Counted from the first letter of the stretch, positions 49,361 to 59,510 are shown. The stretch: DNA of 64,000 bases from Martinezella rhizogenes (GCA_013322215.1 JAAMEZ010000026.1:62001-126000); one strand, 5' to 3'. Numbers and translations: made by a program. Notes: generated by a model from the letters alone, not told the origin.

Positions 49361-50110
49361 CTATTCGGCTGCATCGTGCTTGGAAATGGAATCGCGGACG
49401 ATGCCATATTGGCCGCCCCAGCGATCAGTCATTTCGTGGCGAATATCCCAGAGATCGGGGAAGAAGCGATGGCGCGCGCCGGCCTGCAGCAGCTCGACGG
49501 GGCGGCCTTTCAGCGATTTCGAGCCGAGCCCGATGGAACGCTGGATCAGATAGATGTGGTTGGCACGGAACTTCTGGAACAGCTCGTCATATTCGACCAA
49601 CGCCTCGGCGACCACGTAACTGTCGCCATGATCGTATTTCCCATCATAGATATCCGCGATCGTCAGGCCGGCGGCATCGAGATAGTTCGCCTTGAAGGCG
49701 TGCCAGAGATCCGGCGGCATGCGCAGCAGAAATCCGAAGCCAGGCGATTCCTGCCCGCTGCCATTGCCGAGCTGCAGGCGGATTTGCTGATATTCCTTGG
49801 GCGACATGGTTTCCAGAAGATCGAGCTGAGCCGTCATCATGCGCATGATGCGGTGCACGCGGCCCATGAGGGTCACGACGCGATGCGTATTGCGCTCCTC
49901 CATGAAACCGATGACATCGACCAGCGTATAGGCCATCAGCTTCATCCAGAGTTCTTCGACCTGATGGACGATCTGGAACTGCAATTCATCGCCGTTGACC
50001 ATCCCGTTCAACGGCTTCTGACACGCAAGCAGCTTGTCGCACTGCAGGTAAACGCCATAGTCGCGCATTTCGGGCGCCTCGATGCGCGCGTAATAGTCTT
50101 TCTTCTGCAT
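49361..50110 (-). CDS. Tryptophan 2,3-dioxygenase family protein
   Basis: A 249-residue heme-dioxygenase-like protein. HQVEELWMKL near residue 49-58 matches the active-site helix of tryptophan 2,3-dioxygenase, and RFFPDLWDIRHEM near the end matches its C-terminal motif. The glycine-rich loop GTGGxSG that binds the substrate in characterised enzymes is replaced by GLGSKSLKGRP, so the substrate may not be tryptophan. No other kynurenine-pathway gene is nearby. AAGGGAAC precedes the ATG at 50110. It diverges from an Lrp-type regulator. Confidence 0.82.
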   Translation of the reverse strand: MQKKDYYARIEAPEMRDYGVYLQCDKLLACQKPLNGMVNGDELQFQIVHQVEELWMKLMAYTLVDVIGFMEERNTHRVVTLMGRVHRIMRMMTAQLDLLETMSPKEYQQIRLQLGNGSGQESPGFGFLLRMPPDLWHAFKANYLDAAGLTIADIYDGKYDHGDSYVVAEALVEYDELFQKFRANHIYLIQRSIGLGSKSLKGRPVELLQAGARHRFFPDLWDIRHEMTDRWGGQYGIVRDSISKHDAAE

Positions 50111-50174
50111 CTTCGTTCCCTTTGTTCCGGCCCTCGGCCGCCAAGCATGTTTGCTCACCCTCAAGGATACGAAA

Positions 50175-50193
50175 TTCAACTTGAACATTGTTC
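50175..50193. promoter_or_regulatory. Overlapping palindromes between the dioxygenase gene and the Lrp regulator
   Basis: TTCAACTTGAA (50175-50185) and GAACATTGTTC (50183-50193) are perfect palindromes sharing three bases, in the 149-bp divergent region. Their position suits Lrp-type operators for one or both genes. Confidence 0.45.
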
Positions 50194-50259
50194 CTATTTG
50201 TCATTCAAATTATGAGAAACGGAGTACGATCGATCATCTTTATAGCCATGGAGAGAACG

Positions 50260-50730
50260 ATGGAGTTGGACGCGCTCGACCACAAGATCATTACCGCGCT
50301 TGAGGCTGATGCCCGCCTCTCCTTTGCGGCGCTTGCTGATCAGGCCGGTCTCAGCAAGACACCCTGTTGGAAGCGGGTGAAGGCGCTGGAGGCGGCGGGC
50401 GTGATCCGAGGATACAGGACACTTCTCGACCCGGCCCGGCTCGGCTTCGGGCTGGAAGCCTTCGTGCAGGTGTCGATCGATGTCGAGCGTTTCGATGCTT
50501 TCGAAGCCGCCGTGCGCCGCCATCCGCTGATCTGGCGCTGCCATGCGACGACGGGCGAGGCCGATTATCTCCTGCATATTCTGGCCACCGACATGGCCGC
50601 ACTCGACCGGCTGCTGCGACAGGAGCTCAACCGGCTGCCCGGCGTCAGGCATACGGTGACTTCGATGTCGACGCGGGAGATCAAGTCGGATATTTCGCTG
50701 GCCGAGGCCACGCGGCATGCGGGCGCCTAG
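50260..50730 (+). CDS. Lrp/AsnC family transcriptional regulator
   Basis: A 156-residue protein with an N-terminal helix-turn-helix (DHKIITALEADARLSFAAL, then GLSKTPCWKRVKALEAAGVI) and a RAM ligand-binding domain. Its divergence from the dioxygenase gene resembles kynR/kynA of Pseudomonas, where the Lrp-type protein activates the pathway in response to kynurenine. ATG 50260 has GGAGAG upstream; ATG 50248 is possible. Its stop touches a RIME. Confidence 0.92.
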   Translation: MELDALDHKIITALEADARLSFAALADQAGLSKTPCWKRVKALEAAGVIRGYRTLLDPARLGFGLEAFVQVSIDVERFDAFEAAVRRHPLIWRCHATTGEADYLLHILATDMAALDRLLRQELNRLPGVRHTVTSMSTREIKSDISLAEATRHAGA

Positions 50731-50838
50731 AACGTTTCCGCTTTTCTTCGAATCGCAAAAACGCTCTATATCCGTATCCGTGTTTCTTTACGCAGTCCGG
50801 ACGAAAAACCGCTCCGCACTTTTCCTGAAATTGCTCTA
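50729..50838. repeat. RIME1-like element, copy 5, diverged
   Basis: The right half (GTCCGGACGAAAAACCGCTC, then CACTTTTCCTGAAATTGCTCTA) matches the family; the left half is strongly altered (GAACGTTTCCGC). It lies between the convergent Lrp and TetR genes and overlaps the Lrp stop. Confidence 0.7.
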
Positions 50839-50839
50839 G

Positions 50840-51463
50840 CTAGCGGTTTTCGTTGCCGCGCATGGAGCGGATCAGGCTGCGGACCAGCCGCTCGCCGACA
50901 TCGACCAGCGGAAAGGATTTGCCGGACCGAAGCCATTCGGCAAGCAGGCCGTTCATCGAGCATTGAATGGCGCGGGCGGCGGAATCGGCGGTCCATAGCG
51001 GTGCAAGCGAACTTTGTTCATCCGCCATCTCGATCAGTTTCTGCAGCTTGCCGAACATTTCGGCATTGGCCGTGATGATGCGCTGGGCCGCGTCGGACAG
51101 ATGTTCCGTAAACTCGCAGCCGAGGATCATGATGGCGAAGACGCGCTGCTGATGCTCATCATTCACCAGGATCTGCAGAACTTCGATTGTGCCTTGCTCG
51201 ATCAGGCCAAGAGGATCGTCATGTCCGTGCTCGATCGCATAGTCGACCATAGCTTCTTGCGGCAAGCGGATCTCGCTGTGCAGCGCGGTCAGGACCTCGG
51301 CCTTGTCTTTGAAATGCCAGTAGATCGCACCGCGCGTTACGCCTGCGCGCTGGGCGATCTTTTCGAGGCTCGAGCCGCTGACGCCGTTTTCATAGAAGAT
51401 CTCGGCGGCGGCGGCGAGGACTTCCTCGCGGGTCTTGGCGGCATCTTCCTTGGTTCTGCGCAT
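50840..51463 (-). CDS. AcrR-like TetR family repressor
   Basis: A 207-residue regulator: helix-turn-helix (VLAAAAEIFYENGVSGSSL, then RGAIYWHFKDKAEVL) and a C-terminal domain of the AcrR efflux-repressor group. It diverges from the RND efflux genes, and a 24-bp inverted repeat of AcrR type lies between them. GAGGAGG precedes the ATG. It probably represses the pump until a drug-like ligand binds. Confidence 0.92.
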   Translation of the reverse strand: MRRTKEDAAKTREEVLAAAAEIFYENGVSGSSLEKIAQRAGVTRGAIYWHFKDKAEVLTALHSEIRLPQEAMVDYAIEHGHDDPLGLIEQGTIEVLQILVNDEHQQRVFAIMILGCEFTEHLSDAAQRIITANAEMFGKLQKLIEMADEQSSLAPLWTADSAARAIQCSMNGLLAEWLRSGKSFPLVDVGERLVRSLIRSMRGNENR

Positions 51464-51596
51464 GCGCCTCCTCAAAATTTCGGCGAACGAAAAGGGGGAT
51501 TTCGTCTCGCTCTATATCTCTGATTTCATGCATCAATATCTCAAAGCTGCATGCGGTTCCCCATATCATCCATAGAAGTCACATTGATTTGATGTT

Positions 51597-51620
51597 TACA
51601 ATCATTCATGTATGTTTGTA
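51597..51620. promoter_or_regulatory. AcrR-type operator overlapping a promoter
   Basis: A 24-bp inverted repeat, ten of twelve pairs complementary, beginning TACAATCATTCA and ending TGTATGTTTGTA. Its length and its TACA...TGTA ends resemble the AcrR box of Escherichia coli. It lies in the spacer of a likely promoter, TTTACA (51595-51600) and TATATT (51619-51624), so binding would block the polymerase. Confidence 0.7.
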
Positions 51621-51664
51621 TATTGCGCCGCAACAAGAATGTCGAATTTCGCGGTGATTTTCCC

Positions 51665-52834
51665 ATGACGACGCATAAATCCCTCCTCCTGCGCAGCAGC
51701 CTCATTGTAGCCGGATTGCTCTTTTTCTGCGCGTCTTCCTCCTTCGCGCAGCAGGCCGGACAGATGCCGCCGCCGCAGGTGACGGTGGTCGATGTCAAGC
51801 CACAGACCGTGGCGCTCTCTTATGAATATGCTGCGCGCATCTCTGCCTTTAGGCAAGTCGATGTGCGGGCGCGCGTCGGCGGTATCCTGTTGAAAAGAAA
51901 CTTTATCGAAGGTGCGGAAGTGAAGGCCGGTGACGTGCTGTTCCTCATCGATCCGGCGACTTACAAGGCAGCCCTTGCCCAGGCCCAGGCGCAATTGCAG
52001 CAAAGCCAGGCCCAGTTGGCCCAGGGGCAACGCGAGGAAAAGCGCAACATCACCTTGTTCGACCAGAATGCGGTCACCCAGAAGGCGCGCGACGATGCGA
52101 TTTCGACGCGGCAGTTGGCGGAAGCGGCCGTGGCCGCCGCTCAGGCGCAGGTTCAGACGGCGCAGCTCAATCTCGATTATACGCAGGTCACCGCGCCGGT
52201 CGGCGGCATCACCAGCCTGGAACAGGTCTCCGAGGGAAGCCTCATCGGCACCACGGGCGATACCGGCCTGCTCACCAGCATCACGCAGCTCGATCCGGTC
52301 TACGTCAATTTTTCCTTCTCGGATGCCGAAGCTGCCGAGGTGCGCCGGCTGATCGACATGAAGAAGGCCAAGGGAGAGGCGCCGAATCTCGGCGTCAAGA
52401 TCTCGTTCGGCGACGGCTCGACCTACGATCATGACGGCGTGGTCGACTTCACCTCTTCCACGATCGACGTGTCGACCGGCACGTTGCAGGCCCGCGCCGT
52501 GGTCGACAATCCCGATCGCCGGCTGCTGCCGGGCCAGTTCGTTCGCGCGAAGGTGACAGGCGTCTCGCTCGACAACGCCATTACCATCCCGGAAGTGGCG
52601 CTGATGCAGAGCCCGCAGGGCCAGTTCGTCTACACGATCGACCAGGAAGGCAAGGCGCACGTCAATCCCGTGACGCTGGGCCAGAAGATCGGCGATAGCT
52701 GGCTGGTACTGTCAGGCCTCAAGGCCGGCGACAAGCTGATCACCGAAGGCATCATCAAGGTGCGCCCCGGCGCGCCGGTGCAGGCGACGGCAGATGCATC
52801 GCCCAAGGATACGAACAAGGTGGCGCAGAACTGA
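51665..52834 (+). CDS. RND efflux pump periplasmic adaptor subunit (AcrA/MexA-like)
   Basis: A 389-residue membrane-fusion protein: signal peptide (cleavage near SSFAQ, about residue 29), beta-barrel and lipoyl half-motifs, and an alpha-hairpin around 95-170 rich in Ala-Gln ([20 protein letters not shown]). It links the inner-membrane pump to an outer-membrane channel. The start at 51665 gives a clean signal peptide; the longer open frame covers the operator and promoter. The stop overlaps the pump start (TGATG). Confidence 0.94.
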   Translation: MTTHKSLLLRSSLIVAGLLFFCASSSFAQQAGQMPPPQVTVVDVKPQTVALSYEYAARISAFRQVDVRARVGGILLKRNFIEGAEVKAGDVLFLIDPATYKAALAQAQAQLQQSQAQLAQGQREEKRNITLFDQNAVTQKARDDAISTRQLAEAAVAAAQAQVQTAQLNLDYTQVTAPVGGITSLEQVSEGSLIGTTGDTGLLTSITQLDPVYVNFSFSDAEAAEVRRLIDMKKAKGEAPNLGVKISFGDGSTYDHDGVVDFTSSTIDVSTGTLQARAVVDNPDRRLLPGQFVRAKVTGVSLDNAITIPEVALMQSPQGQFVYTIDQEGKAHVNPVTLGQKIGDSWLVLSGLKAGDKLITEGIIKVRPGAPVQATADASPKDTNKVAQN

Positions 52835-55800
52835 TGTTGGGCAACAGATTCTTTATCGACCGTCCCGTTTTCGCGGCGGTGATCTCGATCGTCATCCTGC
52901 TTGCGGGCGCGGTTTGCCTGCGCATCCTGCCGATCGCGCAATATCCGGAGCTGACGCCGCCGCAGGTGGTGGTGACCGCGACCTATCCCGGCGCCAGTGC
53001 CGAGACGGTAGCACAGACCGTTGCCGCCCCGCTGGAGCAGCAGATCAACGGCGTCGAAAACATGCTCTACATGCAGTCGACGAACTCCAACAGCGGCTCC
53101 ATGCAGATCACGGTGACCTTCGCGCTCGGCACCGACCCGGACCAGGCTGCGATCAACGTCAACAACCGCGTACAGCGCGCGGTCTCGACGCTGCCTCAGG
53201 ATGTGACGCGGCTGGGTGTCGTCGTTACCAAGCGCTCGACCTCGATCCTCGGCTTCATCGCCATGTACTCGACCGACAGCCGCTACGACCGTGCCTATGT
53301 CGGCAACTATGCGCTGCTCAATGTCATCGACGACCTCAAGCGCATTCCGGGCGTGGGCGATGTCAACCTGCTTGGCGATATCGACTATTCAATGCGCATC
53401 TGGCTGCGGCCGGACAAGCTTGCACAGTATAATCTGACGCCGAGCGATGTCGCGACCGCCATCCAGGAGCAGAACTCGCAGTTTGCCGCCGGCCGCTTCG
53501 GCGACCAGCCGAGCAACAATCCGCAGGCCTTCACCTATACCGTGACGACGCAGGGCCGTCTGCCCGATGTCGACGCCTTCGGCGAAATCATCCTGCGTTC
53601 GACCGCCAACGCTGCGACGCTGCGCCTCAAGGATGTCGCGCGCATCGAGCTCGGCACCAAGAGCTATTCCGTCCAGAGCAGCCTCAATGGTACGCCGGCC
53701 ATCCCGATTGCCGTCTACCTGCAGCCCGGCGCCAATGCCTTGAACACGATGAAGGCGCTGAGGACGCGTCTGGATGAACTGCAGAAGTCATTCCCGCAAG
53801 GCGTCGCCTACGAGATCCCCTACGACACGACGAAATTCATCCAGGTGTCGATCGAGGAGGTGATCAAGACTTTCATCGAGGCGATCCTTCTCGTCATCAT
53901 CGTGGTCTTCGTCTTCCTGCAGAACTGGCGGGCAACGCTGATTCCCGTGATCGCTGTGCCCATCTCGATCATCGGCACGTTTGCCGGCATGTATCTGCTC
54001 GGCTTCTCGATCAACCTTCTGACCCTGTTCGGGCTGGTGCTGGCGATCGGTATCGTTGTCGACGACGCGATCGTCGTGCTCGAAAACGTCGAGCGTCTGA
54101 TGACAACAGAGAAATTGTCCCCGAGAAAGGCGGCCATCAAGGCGATGGGCGAAGTGACCGGTCCGGTCATCGCCATCGTGCTGGTGCTCTGCGCCGTCTT
54201 TATTCCGGTCTCCTTCATGGGCGGGTTGGCGGGCCAGATGTACAAGCAGTTCGCCGTCACCATCGCGATCTCGGTCACGCTCTCCGGTATCGTGGCGCTG
54301 ACACTGACGCCGGCACTCTGCGCTCTGATCCTGAAGCCCGGCCATCACGAGCCGGTCTTGCCGTTCCGCATCTTCAACCGGGCCTTCGACCGGCTGACGC
54401 AGGGTTATGCTGCGGGCGTCGCGTTCTTCCTGAAGCGCGTCATCGTCGGCTGCGTTCTGGTTGCCGGCCTGCTCGGCGTGACGGGCTATCTCTTCTATAC
54501 GCTGCCGGGGTCGCTGGTGCCGGACGAAGACCAGGGTTCGCTGTTCCAGATCGCCATCCTGCCGCCGGCGGCGTCGCTGACGCGCACGCAGGCGGTCATG
54601 GATGAGGCGATGGTCAACACCCAGAAGCTGCCCGGCGTCGAGAACGTCTTTGCGGTCTCGGGCTTCGACCTGCTGTCGGGCGGCCTGAAGAGCAGTGCCG
54701 GCGTCGCCTTCGTGACGCTGAAGGACTGGAGCGAGCGCAAGACGCCGGAGCTTGATGCCCGCAATCTCGCAGGCCCGATGATCGGCGCCAATATGGGCAT
54801 CAAGGATGCCATGGTGCTTGCCTTCAACCCGCCGCCGATCATGGGTCTTTCGACGACGGGCGGTTTCGAGGTCTATCTGCAGGATCGCAGCGGCATGGGT
54901 GTTGCCGGGCTTTCCGATGAGGCTCAGAAGCTTGTCGAGGCCGCCTCGAAGCGGCCGGAGCTTGCAGGTGTGCGCACGACGCTCGATACCAATGTTCCGC
55001 AGTTCCGCGCCGATCTCGACCGCGAGAAGGCCAAGGCGCTCGGCGTGCCGATCAACTCCGTCTTCGACGCCATGCAGGCGACTTTCGGCAGCCTCTACGT
55101 GAACGATTTCACGCTTTACGGCCGCAACTATCAGGTCAACCTGCAGTCGGAAGCGCCATTCCGCGAATCGCCCGACGATCTGCGCCAGGTCTTCGTCCGC
55201 TCCGACAGCGGCAAGATGATCCCGCTCGATACGCTCATCAAGGTAACGCGCGCCATCGGGCCGGACCAGCTCGAACGCTACAACGCCTTCAATGCTGCCA
55301 AGATCACCGGCAACCCGGCGCCCGGCTATACGTCAGGCGACGCGATCAAGGCCATGCAGCAGGTGGCAGCCGAGACCTTGCCGCAGGGCTTCCAGATCGC
55401 GTGGACGGGTTCTGCCTATCAGGAGCTGGAGACGAGCGGCGCCGGCACGCAAGCGATGATCTTCGGCGTCATCATGGTGTTTCTGATCCTCGCTGCGCAG
55501 TATGAAAAGTGGAGCCTGCCGCTCGCCGTCATCACCGCGATCCCCTTCGCGCTGTTCGGTGCGCTGCTGGCCACCTATCTGCGCGGGCTCACCAACGACG
55601 TCTACTTCCAGATCGGCATGGTGACGCTGATTGGCCTGGCGGCAAAGAACGCCATTCTTATCGTCGAGTTCGCCGTGCTGAAACGCAAGGAAGGCATGAG
55701 CGCGGCGGAAGCAGCGCTCGAGGCGGCGCGACTGCGCTTCCGCCCGATCGTGATGACCTCGCTCGCCTTCATCCTCGGCGTCGTGCCACTGGCCATCAGC

Positions 55801-55992
55801 ACCGGCGCAGGCTCCGCCAGCCGCCATGCCATCGGCACCGGCGTCATCGGCGGCATGCTGGCGGCAACCTTCATCGCTACCTTCTTCATCCCGATGTTCT
55901 ACCGCCTGATCGCCTGGAAGCAGCCGAAGCCGGTGGAAGATGACGAGGATGATGCGATCGACCATCGCCCGCATGCGCAGGCTGCCGAGTAA
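52834..55992 (+). CDS. RND multidrug efflux transporter (AcrB/MexB-like, HAE1)
   Basis: A 1052-residue inner-membrane proton antiporter with the 12-helix, two-large-loop RND layout. The proton-relay residues are in place: Asp410-Asp411 (VVDDAIV) and Lys938 (GLAAKNAIL). Begins [14 protein letters not shown], as is typical of HAE1 pumps. It forms a tripartite pump with the adaptor upstream; no outer-membrane TolC/OprM-like gene is in the operon, so a channel encoded elsewhere must be used. A strong terminator follows. Confidence 0.95.
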   Translation: MLGNRFFIDRPVFAAVISIVILLAGAVCLRILPIAQYPELTPPQVVVTATYPGASAETVAQTVAAPLEQQINGVENMLYMQSTNSNSGSMQITVTFALGTDPDQAAINVNNRVQRAVSTLPQDVTRLGVVVTKRSTSILGFIAMYSTDSRYDRAYVGNYALLNVIDDLKRIPGVGDVNLLGDIDYSMRIWLRPDKLAQYNLTPSDVATAIQEQNSQFAAGRFGDQPSNNPQAFTYTVTTQGRLPDVDAFGEIILRSTANAATLRLKDVARIELGTKSYSVQSSLNGTPAIPIAVYLQPGANALNTMKALRTRLDELQKSFPQGVAYEIPYDTTKFIQVSIEEVIKTFIEAILLVIIVVFVFLQNWRATLIPVIAVPISIIGTFAGMYLLGFSINLLTLFGLVLAIGIVVDDAIVVLENVERLMTTEKLSPRKAAIKAMGEVTGPVIAIVLVLCAVFIPVSFMGGLAGQMYKQFAVTIAISVTLSGIVALTLTPALCALILKPGHHEPVLPFRIFNRAFDRLTQGYAAGVAFFLKRVIVGCVLVAGLLGVTGYLFYTLPGSLVPDEDQGSLFQIAILPPAASLTRTQAVMDEAMVNTQKLPGVENVFAVSGFDLLSGGLKSSAGVAFVTLKDWSERKTPELDARNLAGPMIGANMGIKDAMVLAFNPPPIMGLSTTGGFEVYLQDRSGMGVAGLSDEAQKLVEAASKRPELAGVRTTLDTNVPQFRADLDREKAKALGVPINSVFDAMQATFGSLYVNDFTLYGRNYQVNLQSEAPFRESPDDLRQVFVRSDSGKMIPLDTLIKVTRAIGPDQLERYNAFNAAKITGNPAPGYTSGDAIKAMQQVAAETLPQGFQIAWTGSAYQELETSGAGTQAMIFGVIMVFLILAAQYEKWSLPLAVITAIPFALFGALLATYLRGLTNDVYFQIGMVTLIGLAAKNAILIVEFAVLKRKEGMSAAEAALEAARLRFRPIVMTSLAFILGVVPLAISTGAGSASRHAIGTGVIGGMLAATFIATFFIPMFYRLIAWKQPKPVEDDEDDAIDHRPHAQAAE

Positions 55993-56020
55993 GGCCTCCT
56001 GCTCATTCGCCAAGTGCTAG

Positions 56021-56060
56021 GAAAACAGGCGGATCGCAGTTTTGCGGTCCGCCTGTTTTC
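56021..56060. terminator. Strong bidirectional terminator
   Basis: An 18-bp stem (13 bp GAAAACAGGCGGA/TCCGCCTGTTTTC plus an inner extension with one G-T pair, loop GTTT) ends in TTTTC on both strands. It separates the efflux operon from the convergent gene at 56096. Confidence 0.92.
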
Positions 56061-56095
56061 GTTGGATGCAAATCAGCCGATTGATCGGGCAACGA

Positions 56096-56710
56096 TCACA
56101 TCGGCGGCACGGTGCCGTTGAGGCCCACTGCAACTCGGTCGGCGGAGACTGTGGTCTCGCCGGTTTGCTCGCCTGTGATGAAGACACCGGCGCCGTGCTT
56201 CAGATCGGCTTTCGTTGCTGACGTCAGCGTCACGACAGGCGTGCCATCCGGGATCTTGATCTTGCGTTCGCCACCCTTGTAGGTGAGCGTCAAGGTCGGG
56301 CCGCTGACCGAGGTCACGGCATTGGCGACCGTGGCATTGGTCATCGAACTGTTCGGCTTTGAATCCCAGGGGCGGTCGCCTTCGCCGGTTCCTTTCATCG
56401 AGGCCGGGAAGATGACCACCTCGATCGCACCATTGATGCCGCTATCGGTCGGCTGCGACGCGATGCCGACGAAATCGCCAGGCTTGATGTCGCTGACGGC
56501 CGCCTTGACGATGCCGCCAACGTTCCAGCCGGATTTCAGCGCAACGGTAACGTCCTTGCCGTCGCGAGACTTGACCTTGAGCGTATCGCCATCAAGGCTC
56601 TCCACGGTGCCGCGCACCCTCACGCGTTCGGCGGCATCGGCGCTTTGCAGCGTGGCGAGCATGGCGGCGGAGAGCGTCAGCGCAGCCGCGATCAGACGTT
56701 TGCGATCCAT
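56096..56710 (-). CDS. Secreted protein with repeated small beta-domains, function unknown
   Basis: A 204-residue protein with a Sec signal (cleavage near SADAA, about residue 25). Two similar modules follow: VRGTVESLDGDTLKVKSRDG at about 32 and ANAVTSVSGPTLTLTYKGG at about 122, each a small barrel-like unit as in DUF5666-type periplasmic proteins. Functions are not known. AAGGGAGA precedes the ATG at 56710. It is monocistronic, ending at a shared terminator. Confidence 0.75.
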   Translation of the reverse strand: MDRKRLIAAALTLSAAMLATLQSADAAERVRVRGTVESLDGDTLKVKSRDGKDVTVALKSGWNVGGIVKAAVSDIKPGDFVGIASQPTDSGINGAIEVVIFPASMKGTGEGDRPWDSKPNSSMTNATVANAVTSVSGPTLTLTYKGGERKIKIPDGTPVVTLTSATKADLKHGAGVFITGEQTGETTVSADRVAVGLNGTVPPM

Positions 56711-57022
56711 GGGTGGGGTCTCCCTTGAGATATCGGACGAGCGATGCGCCGGTCGTCCCTGATAAGAAGGTTGGAATTGGTCGACGGAGGCCGCGGAACG
56801 GCTTCGAAGCCATCTACATTGCGATCCTATGCGCCGCTTGCGCTGTCCGCCATTCAAACAAGCGTGAGATGGCGGTCTTATCCGGCGCGGCCAGAAATTC
56901 TTGGAAAAGGCCTGTTATTTCCCAGAACATCAAGCATTGCTTAACATTTACCGTTAGACTGCGCTGGTTATCTCGAATTCCCTATCGCGCTTAGCGCTGG
57001 GCTGGGGAGATTGGAGAACGAA
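56711..57022. other. Intergenic region with divergent promoters
   Basis: A 312-bp gap between the secreted protein (minus) and a small membrane protein (plus). I see no gene. The part nearest the small protein is AT-richer (TTGCTTAACATTTACCGTTA at about 56937) and probably carries its promoter. Confidence 0.4.
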
Positions 57023-57175
57023 ATGACCGCGATTCGTCCCCTTCTGATCGGAATCCTCCTGATTCTGGCACTGGTTCTGATTGCGCTCAGCATCCTGCTG
57101 GTCGATCCCGCCCAGCCTGTCCGTCAATCCGAGAGCCTCATTCCGCCGCCGACCGAGTCTCCGCAGCGCCCCTGA
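57023..57175 (+). CDS. Small single-pass membrane protein, 50 residues
   Basis: A short frame: MTAIRPLLIGILLILALVLI at the N-terminus gives one membrane helix (about 6-28), followed by a polar, proline-rich tail ending PPPTESPQRP. GGAGAACG sits at the right distance before the ATG, which supports real translation. The function is unknown. It is convergent with hutC, whose stop lies 20 bp beyond its own. Confidence 0.6.
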   Translation: MTAIRPLLIGILLILALVLIALSILLVDPAQPVRQSESLIPPPTESPQRP

Positions 57176-57194
57176 AACAGTGCTGGGAAAACGG

Positions 57195-57941
57195 TCAGCT
57201 TGCCGGTGTGAAACGAGCTACAAGGCTATGGCGATCACCGGGATAGGTGAGGCGAACGTGGGTGATCGGGCCGGCGGCGCTCCAGGTGCGACGTTCGACA
57301 ACGAGGCATGCCGTACCCTTCTGGATATCGAGGTTGGCGGCGGCGTCGCCTTCGGCTGATATGGCGCGAATCTGGTGTTCGGCAGTACTCCACGGCACCT
57401 GGTTGAGCAGCCAGGGGCCTGGCGGCAATGTCTCGAAATCCGCCTTTGCCGCTTCCGGCACGGCGTCGAGATTGATGACGCGGTTTTCCAGGCAGAAGGG
57501 GCGCGGACCGGCATAGTGGATGCAGGTGATCTCCATCACCGGAATAGAGCCGACAAACTGCAGTCTGCGCGCGTCTTCCGGCCGTCCGCGCCGCTCGGCA
57601 AGCTTTATCAGCCTGTGCGAATAGGACAGATTGAGCGACAGAACCTCGGACTTGATGTCATGGATCTCAAGTACGGCGGATTGCGCCTGCGGATGGGTGA
57701 CAAAGCTGCCCGAGCGCTTTCGCCGCTCGATCAGGCCGGCACGCGCAAGCTGGGTCAGCACCTTGTTCACCGTCATGCGCGAGCAGTCATATTGCTCCGC
57801 CAGATCCATTTCGAACGGAATGCGATGTCCTGGCGGCCAGACGCCGGAGACGATCTGGCCCTCGATATCGCTGAGGATGCGCTGATGCAGGGTCGCCTCT
57901 TTGCCCGTGGTCATGCCGCCCGTCTGTTCCGTGTGAGACAT
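57195..57941 (-). CDS. hutC: Histidine utilisation repressor (GntR/HutC family)
   Basis: A 248-residue regulator: winged helix at about 17-82 (FEMDLAEQYDCSRMTVNKVL, then GLIERRKRSGSFV) and a UTRA ligand domain. HutC represses the hut genes and is released by urocanate. It lies just downstream of hutF on the same strand, and an ATGTATATACAT palindrome in the hutF-hutI region is a likely target. No strong ribosome-binding site precedes the chosen start; a Met nine codons later is possible. Confidence 0.95.
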   Translation of the reverse strand: MSHTEQTGGMTTGKEATLHQRILSDIEGQIVSGVWPPGHRIPFEMDLAEQYDCSRMTVNKVLTQLARAGLIERRKRSGSFVTHPQAQSAVLEIHDIKSEVLSLNLSYSHRLIKLAERRGRPEDARRLQFVGSIPVMEITCIHYAGPRPFCLENRVINLDAVPEAAKADFETLPPGPWLLNQVPWSTAEHQIRAISAEGDAAANLDIQKGTACLVVERRTWSAAGPITHVRLTYPGDRHSLVARFTPAS

Positions 57942-58059
57942 GGGATTTCCCGCAAGTTATTTAGGGGTCAATCGATGGGAGGAAAAGCGGTTTCTGAGAG
58001 TCGGATGATTTTAGGTCGAAACGACCTGAAATCTAAATCCGCTCTAAAATCAAAGAAGT

Positions 58060-58109
58060 AGAGCATGATGTCGTCCGAAATCCCCTGACACTTTTCGGCA
58101 TCATGCTCT
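58060..58109. repeat. Inverted repeat overlapping the hutF stop codon
   Basis: AGAGCATGATG (58060-58070) and CATCATGCTCT (58099-58109) are perfect 11-bp arms; the right arm covers the first two bases of the hutF stop codon on the opposite strand. A second inverted pair just beyond (ATTTTAGGTCG with CGACCTGAAAT, one mismatch, near 58008-58032) completes an intergenic mosaic of the kind common in rhizobia. It separates hutF from hutC. Confidence 0.7.
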
Positions 58110-59451
58110 AACCGATGAGTTCGGCCATCGCCTTGCGGAACCGCGCGGAGATCGCCTCTCTCTTCTGGTGACGGCCGCCTTCGACCTGCTTTTTACCGAG
58201 GCTCCATACGCCATCCACGGTAACGCCGCCGGCGAAGGTCCAGTGATCGAGAATGCGATCGCCGGAGAGATAGGGCACTGCGCTCACATCGAGCGAAACG
58301 ATATCGGCGTGATTGCCGACCGCAAGACCCGCCGGCGCCTTCAGGGCCGCACCGCCGCCTGCCAATGCGCCGTCGTACAGCATGCGGGCGGTGGAGCCGC
58401 CGGTCTCGGCGATGACGTTGCGGGCGCGCAGTGCCAGGCGCTGCGAATATTCGAGCTGTCGCAGCTCCTCGGGTACCGAAATCAGGATATTGGAGTCGGA
58501 ACCGATACCGTAACGGCCACCTTCTTCCAGGAAGAGGGGAGCTGCGAAGACGCCATCGCCGAGATTGGCTTCGGTGATCGGGCAAAGGCCGGCGATCGCG
58601 CCGCTCTTGGCCATGCGGCGGGTTTCATCCTCGGTCATGTGCGTGGCATGGATCAGGCACCAGCGTTCGTTCATAGGCGCATTATCAAGCAGCCATTGCA
58701 CAGGGCGGGCACCCGACCAGGCGATGCAGTCTTCCACTTCCTTCACCTGCTCGGCAACGTGGATATGGATTGGTCCATCGCCTGCGATCGGCACGAGCTT
58801 TGCCAGTTCTTCCGGCGTGACGGCGCGCAGGCTGTGCGGCGCGATACCGAGTTCGGCGCCGGGCAGGCGGCTGGTGACCGTGCGGCAGCCTGATATCAGC
58901 GCTTCGAAGCTGTCGACCGAATTGATGAAGCGGCGCTGGCCCTCGATGGGAGCGGTGCCGCCGAAGCCGGAATGGGCGTAGAAAACGGGAAGGAGTGTCA
59001 GCGCGATGCCGGTTTCGGCGCTGGCGGCGCCGATGCGCTCGGCCAGTTCGGCGATATTGGCATAGTGGCTGCCGTCCTTGTCATGGTGCAGGTAGTGGAA
59101 TTCGCCGACGCGGGAGAAGCCGGCTTCCAGCATCTCCATATAAAGCTGCGCGGCGACGGCCTCGACATGATCCGGGGTCATCGACAGGGCGAACTTGTAC
59201 ATGACGGTGCGCCAGCTCCAGAAGCTGTCGTTGGCCGGGCCGCGGACTTCTGCAAGGCCGGCCATGGCGCGCTGGAAGGCATGGCTGTGCAGGTTCGGCA
59301 TCGCCGGCACCAGAACATCCTGCCTGCTGTCACCGGCATCAGGTGCAACATCCGTCGCGATCCCGGCGATCCGGCCGCCTTCGAGGGTCAGTCGCACATT
59401 CTCGTGCCATCCGTCGCCAAGCAAAGCCGTGCGTGCATGAAGTCTCGTCAT
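58108..59451 (-). CDS. hutF: Formimidoylglutamate deiminase
   Basis: A 447-residue amidohydrolase with the metal motif His55-x-His57 ([10 protein letters not shown]), further histidines in HIHVAEQ and HATHMTEDE, and the late Asp in GIGSDSN. HutF hydrolyses N-formimino-L-glutamate to N-formylglutamate and ammonia, so this organism uses the five-step route. The HutG amidohydrolase for the last step is not in the window. It diverges from hutI. Confidence 0.95.
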   Translation of the reverse strand: MTRLHARTALLGDGWHENVRLTLEGGRIAGIATDVAPDAGDSRQDVLVPAMPNLHSHAFQRAMAGLAEVRGPANDSFWSWRTVMYKFALSMTPDHVEAVAAQLYMEMLEAGFSRVGEFHYLHHDKDGSHYANIAELAERIGAASAETGIALTLLPVFYAHSGFGGTAPIEGQRRFINSVDSFEALISGCRTVTSRLPGAELGIAPHSLRAVTPEELAKLVPIAGDGPIHIHVAEQVKEVEDCIAWSGARPVQWLLDNAPMNERWCLIHATHMTEDETRRMAKSGAIAGLCPITEANLGDGVFAAPLFLEEGGRYGIGSDSNILISVPEELRQLEYSQRLALRARNVIAETGGSTARMLYDGALAGGGAALKAPAGLAVGNHADIVSLDVSAVPYLSGDRILDHWTFAGGVTVDGVWSLGKKQVEGGRHQKREAISARFRKAMAELIG

Positions 59452-59510
59452 GGTCTCACCCTTTCCTTTCGGACACGGAGTCCAAAATCCCTCTTGTCAG
59501 CCTTTCGATT

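Noticed and set aside
51665..55992. A complete three-gene efflux operon with its own outer-membrane channel
   Set aside because: The next gene after the terminator is a small unrelated secreted protein on the other strand; no TolC/OprM-like frame is present.
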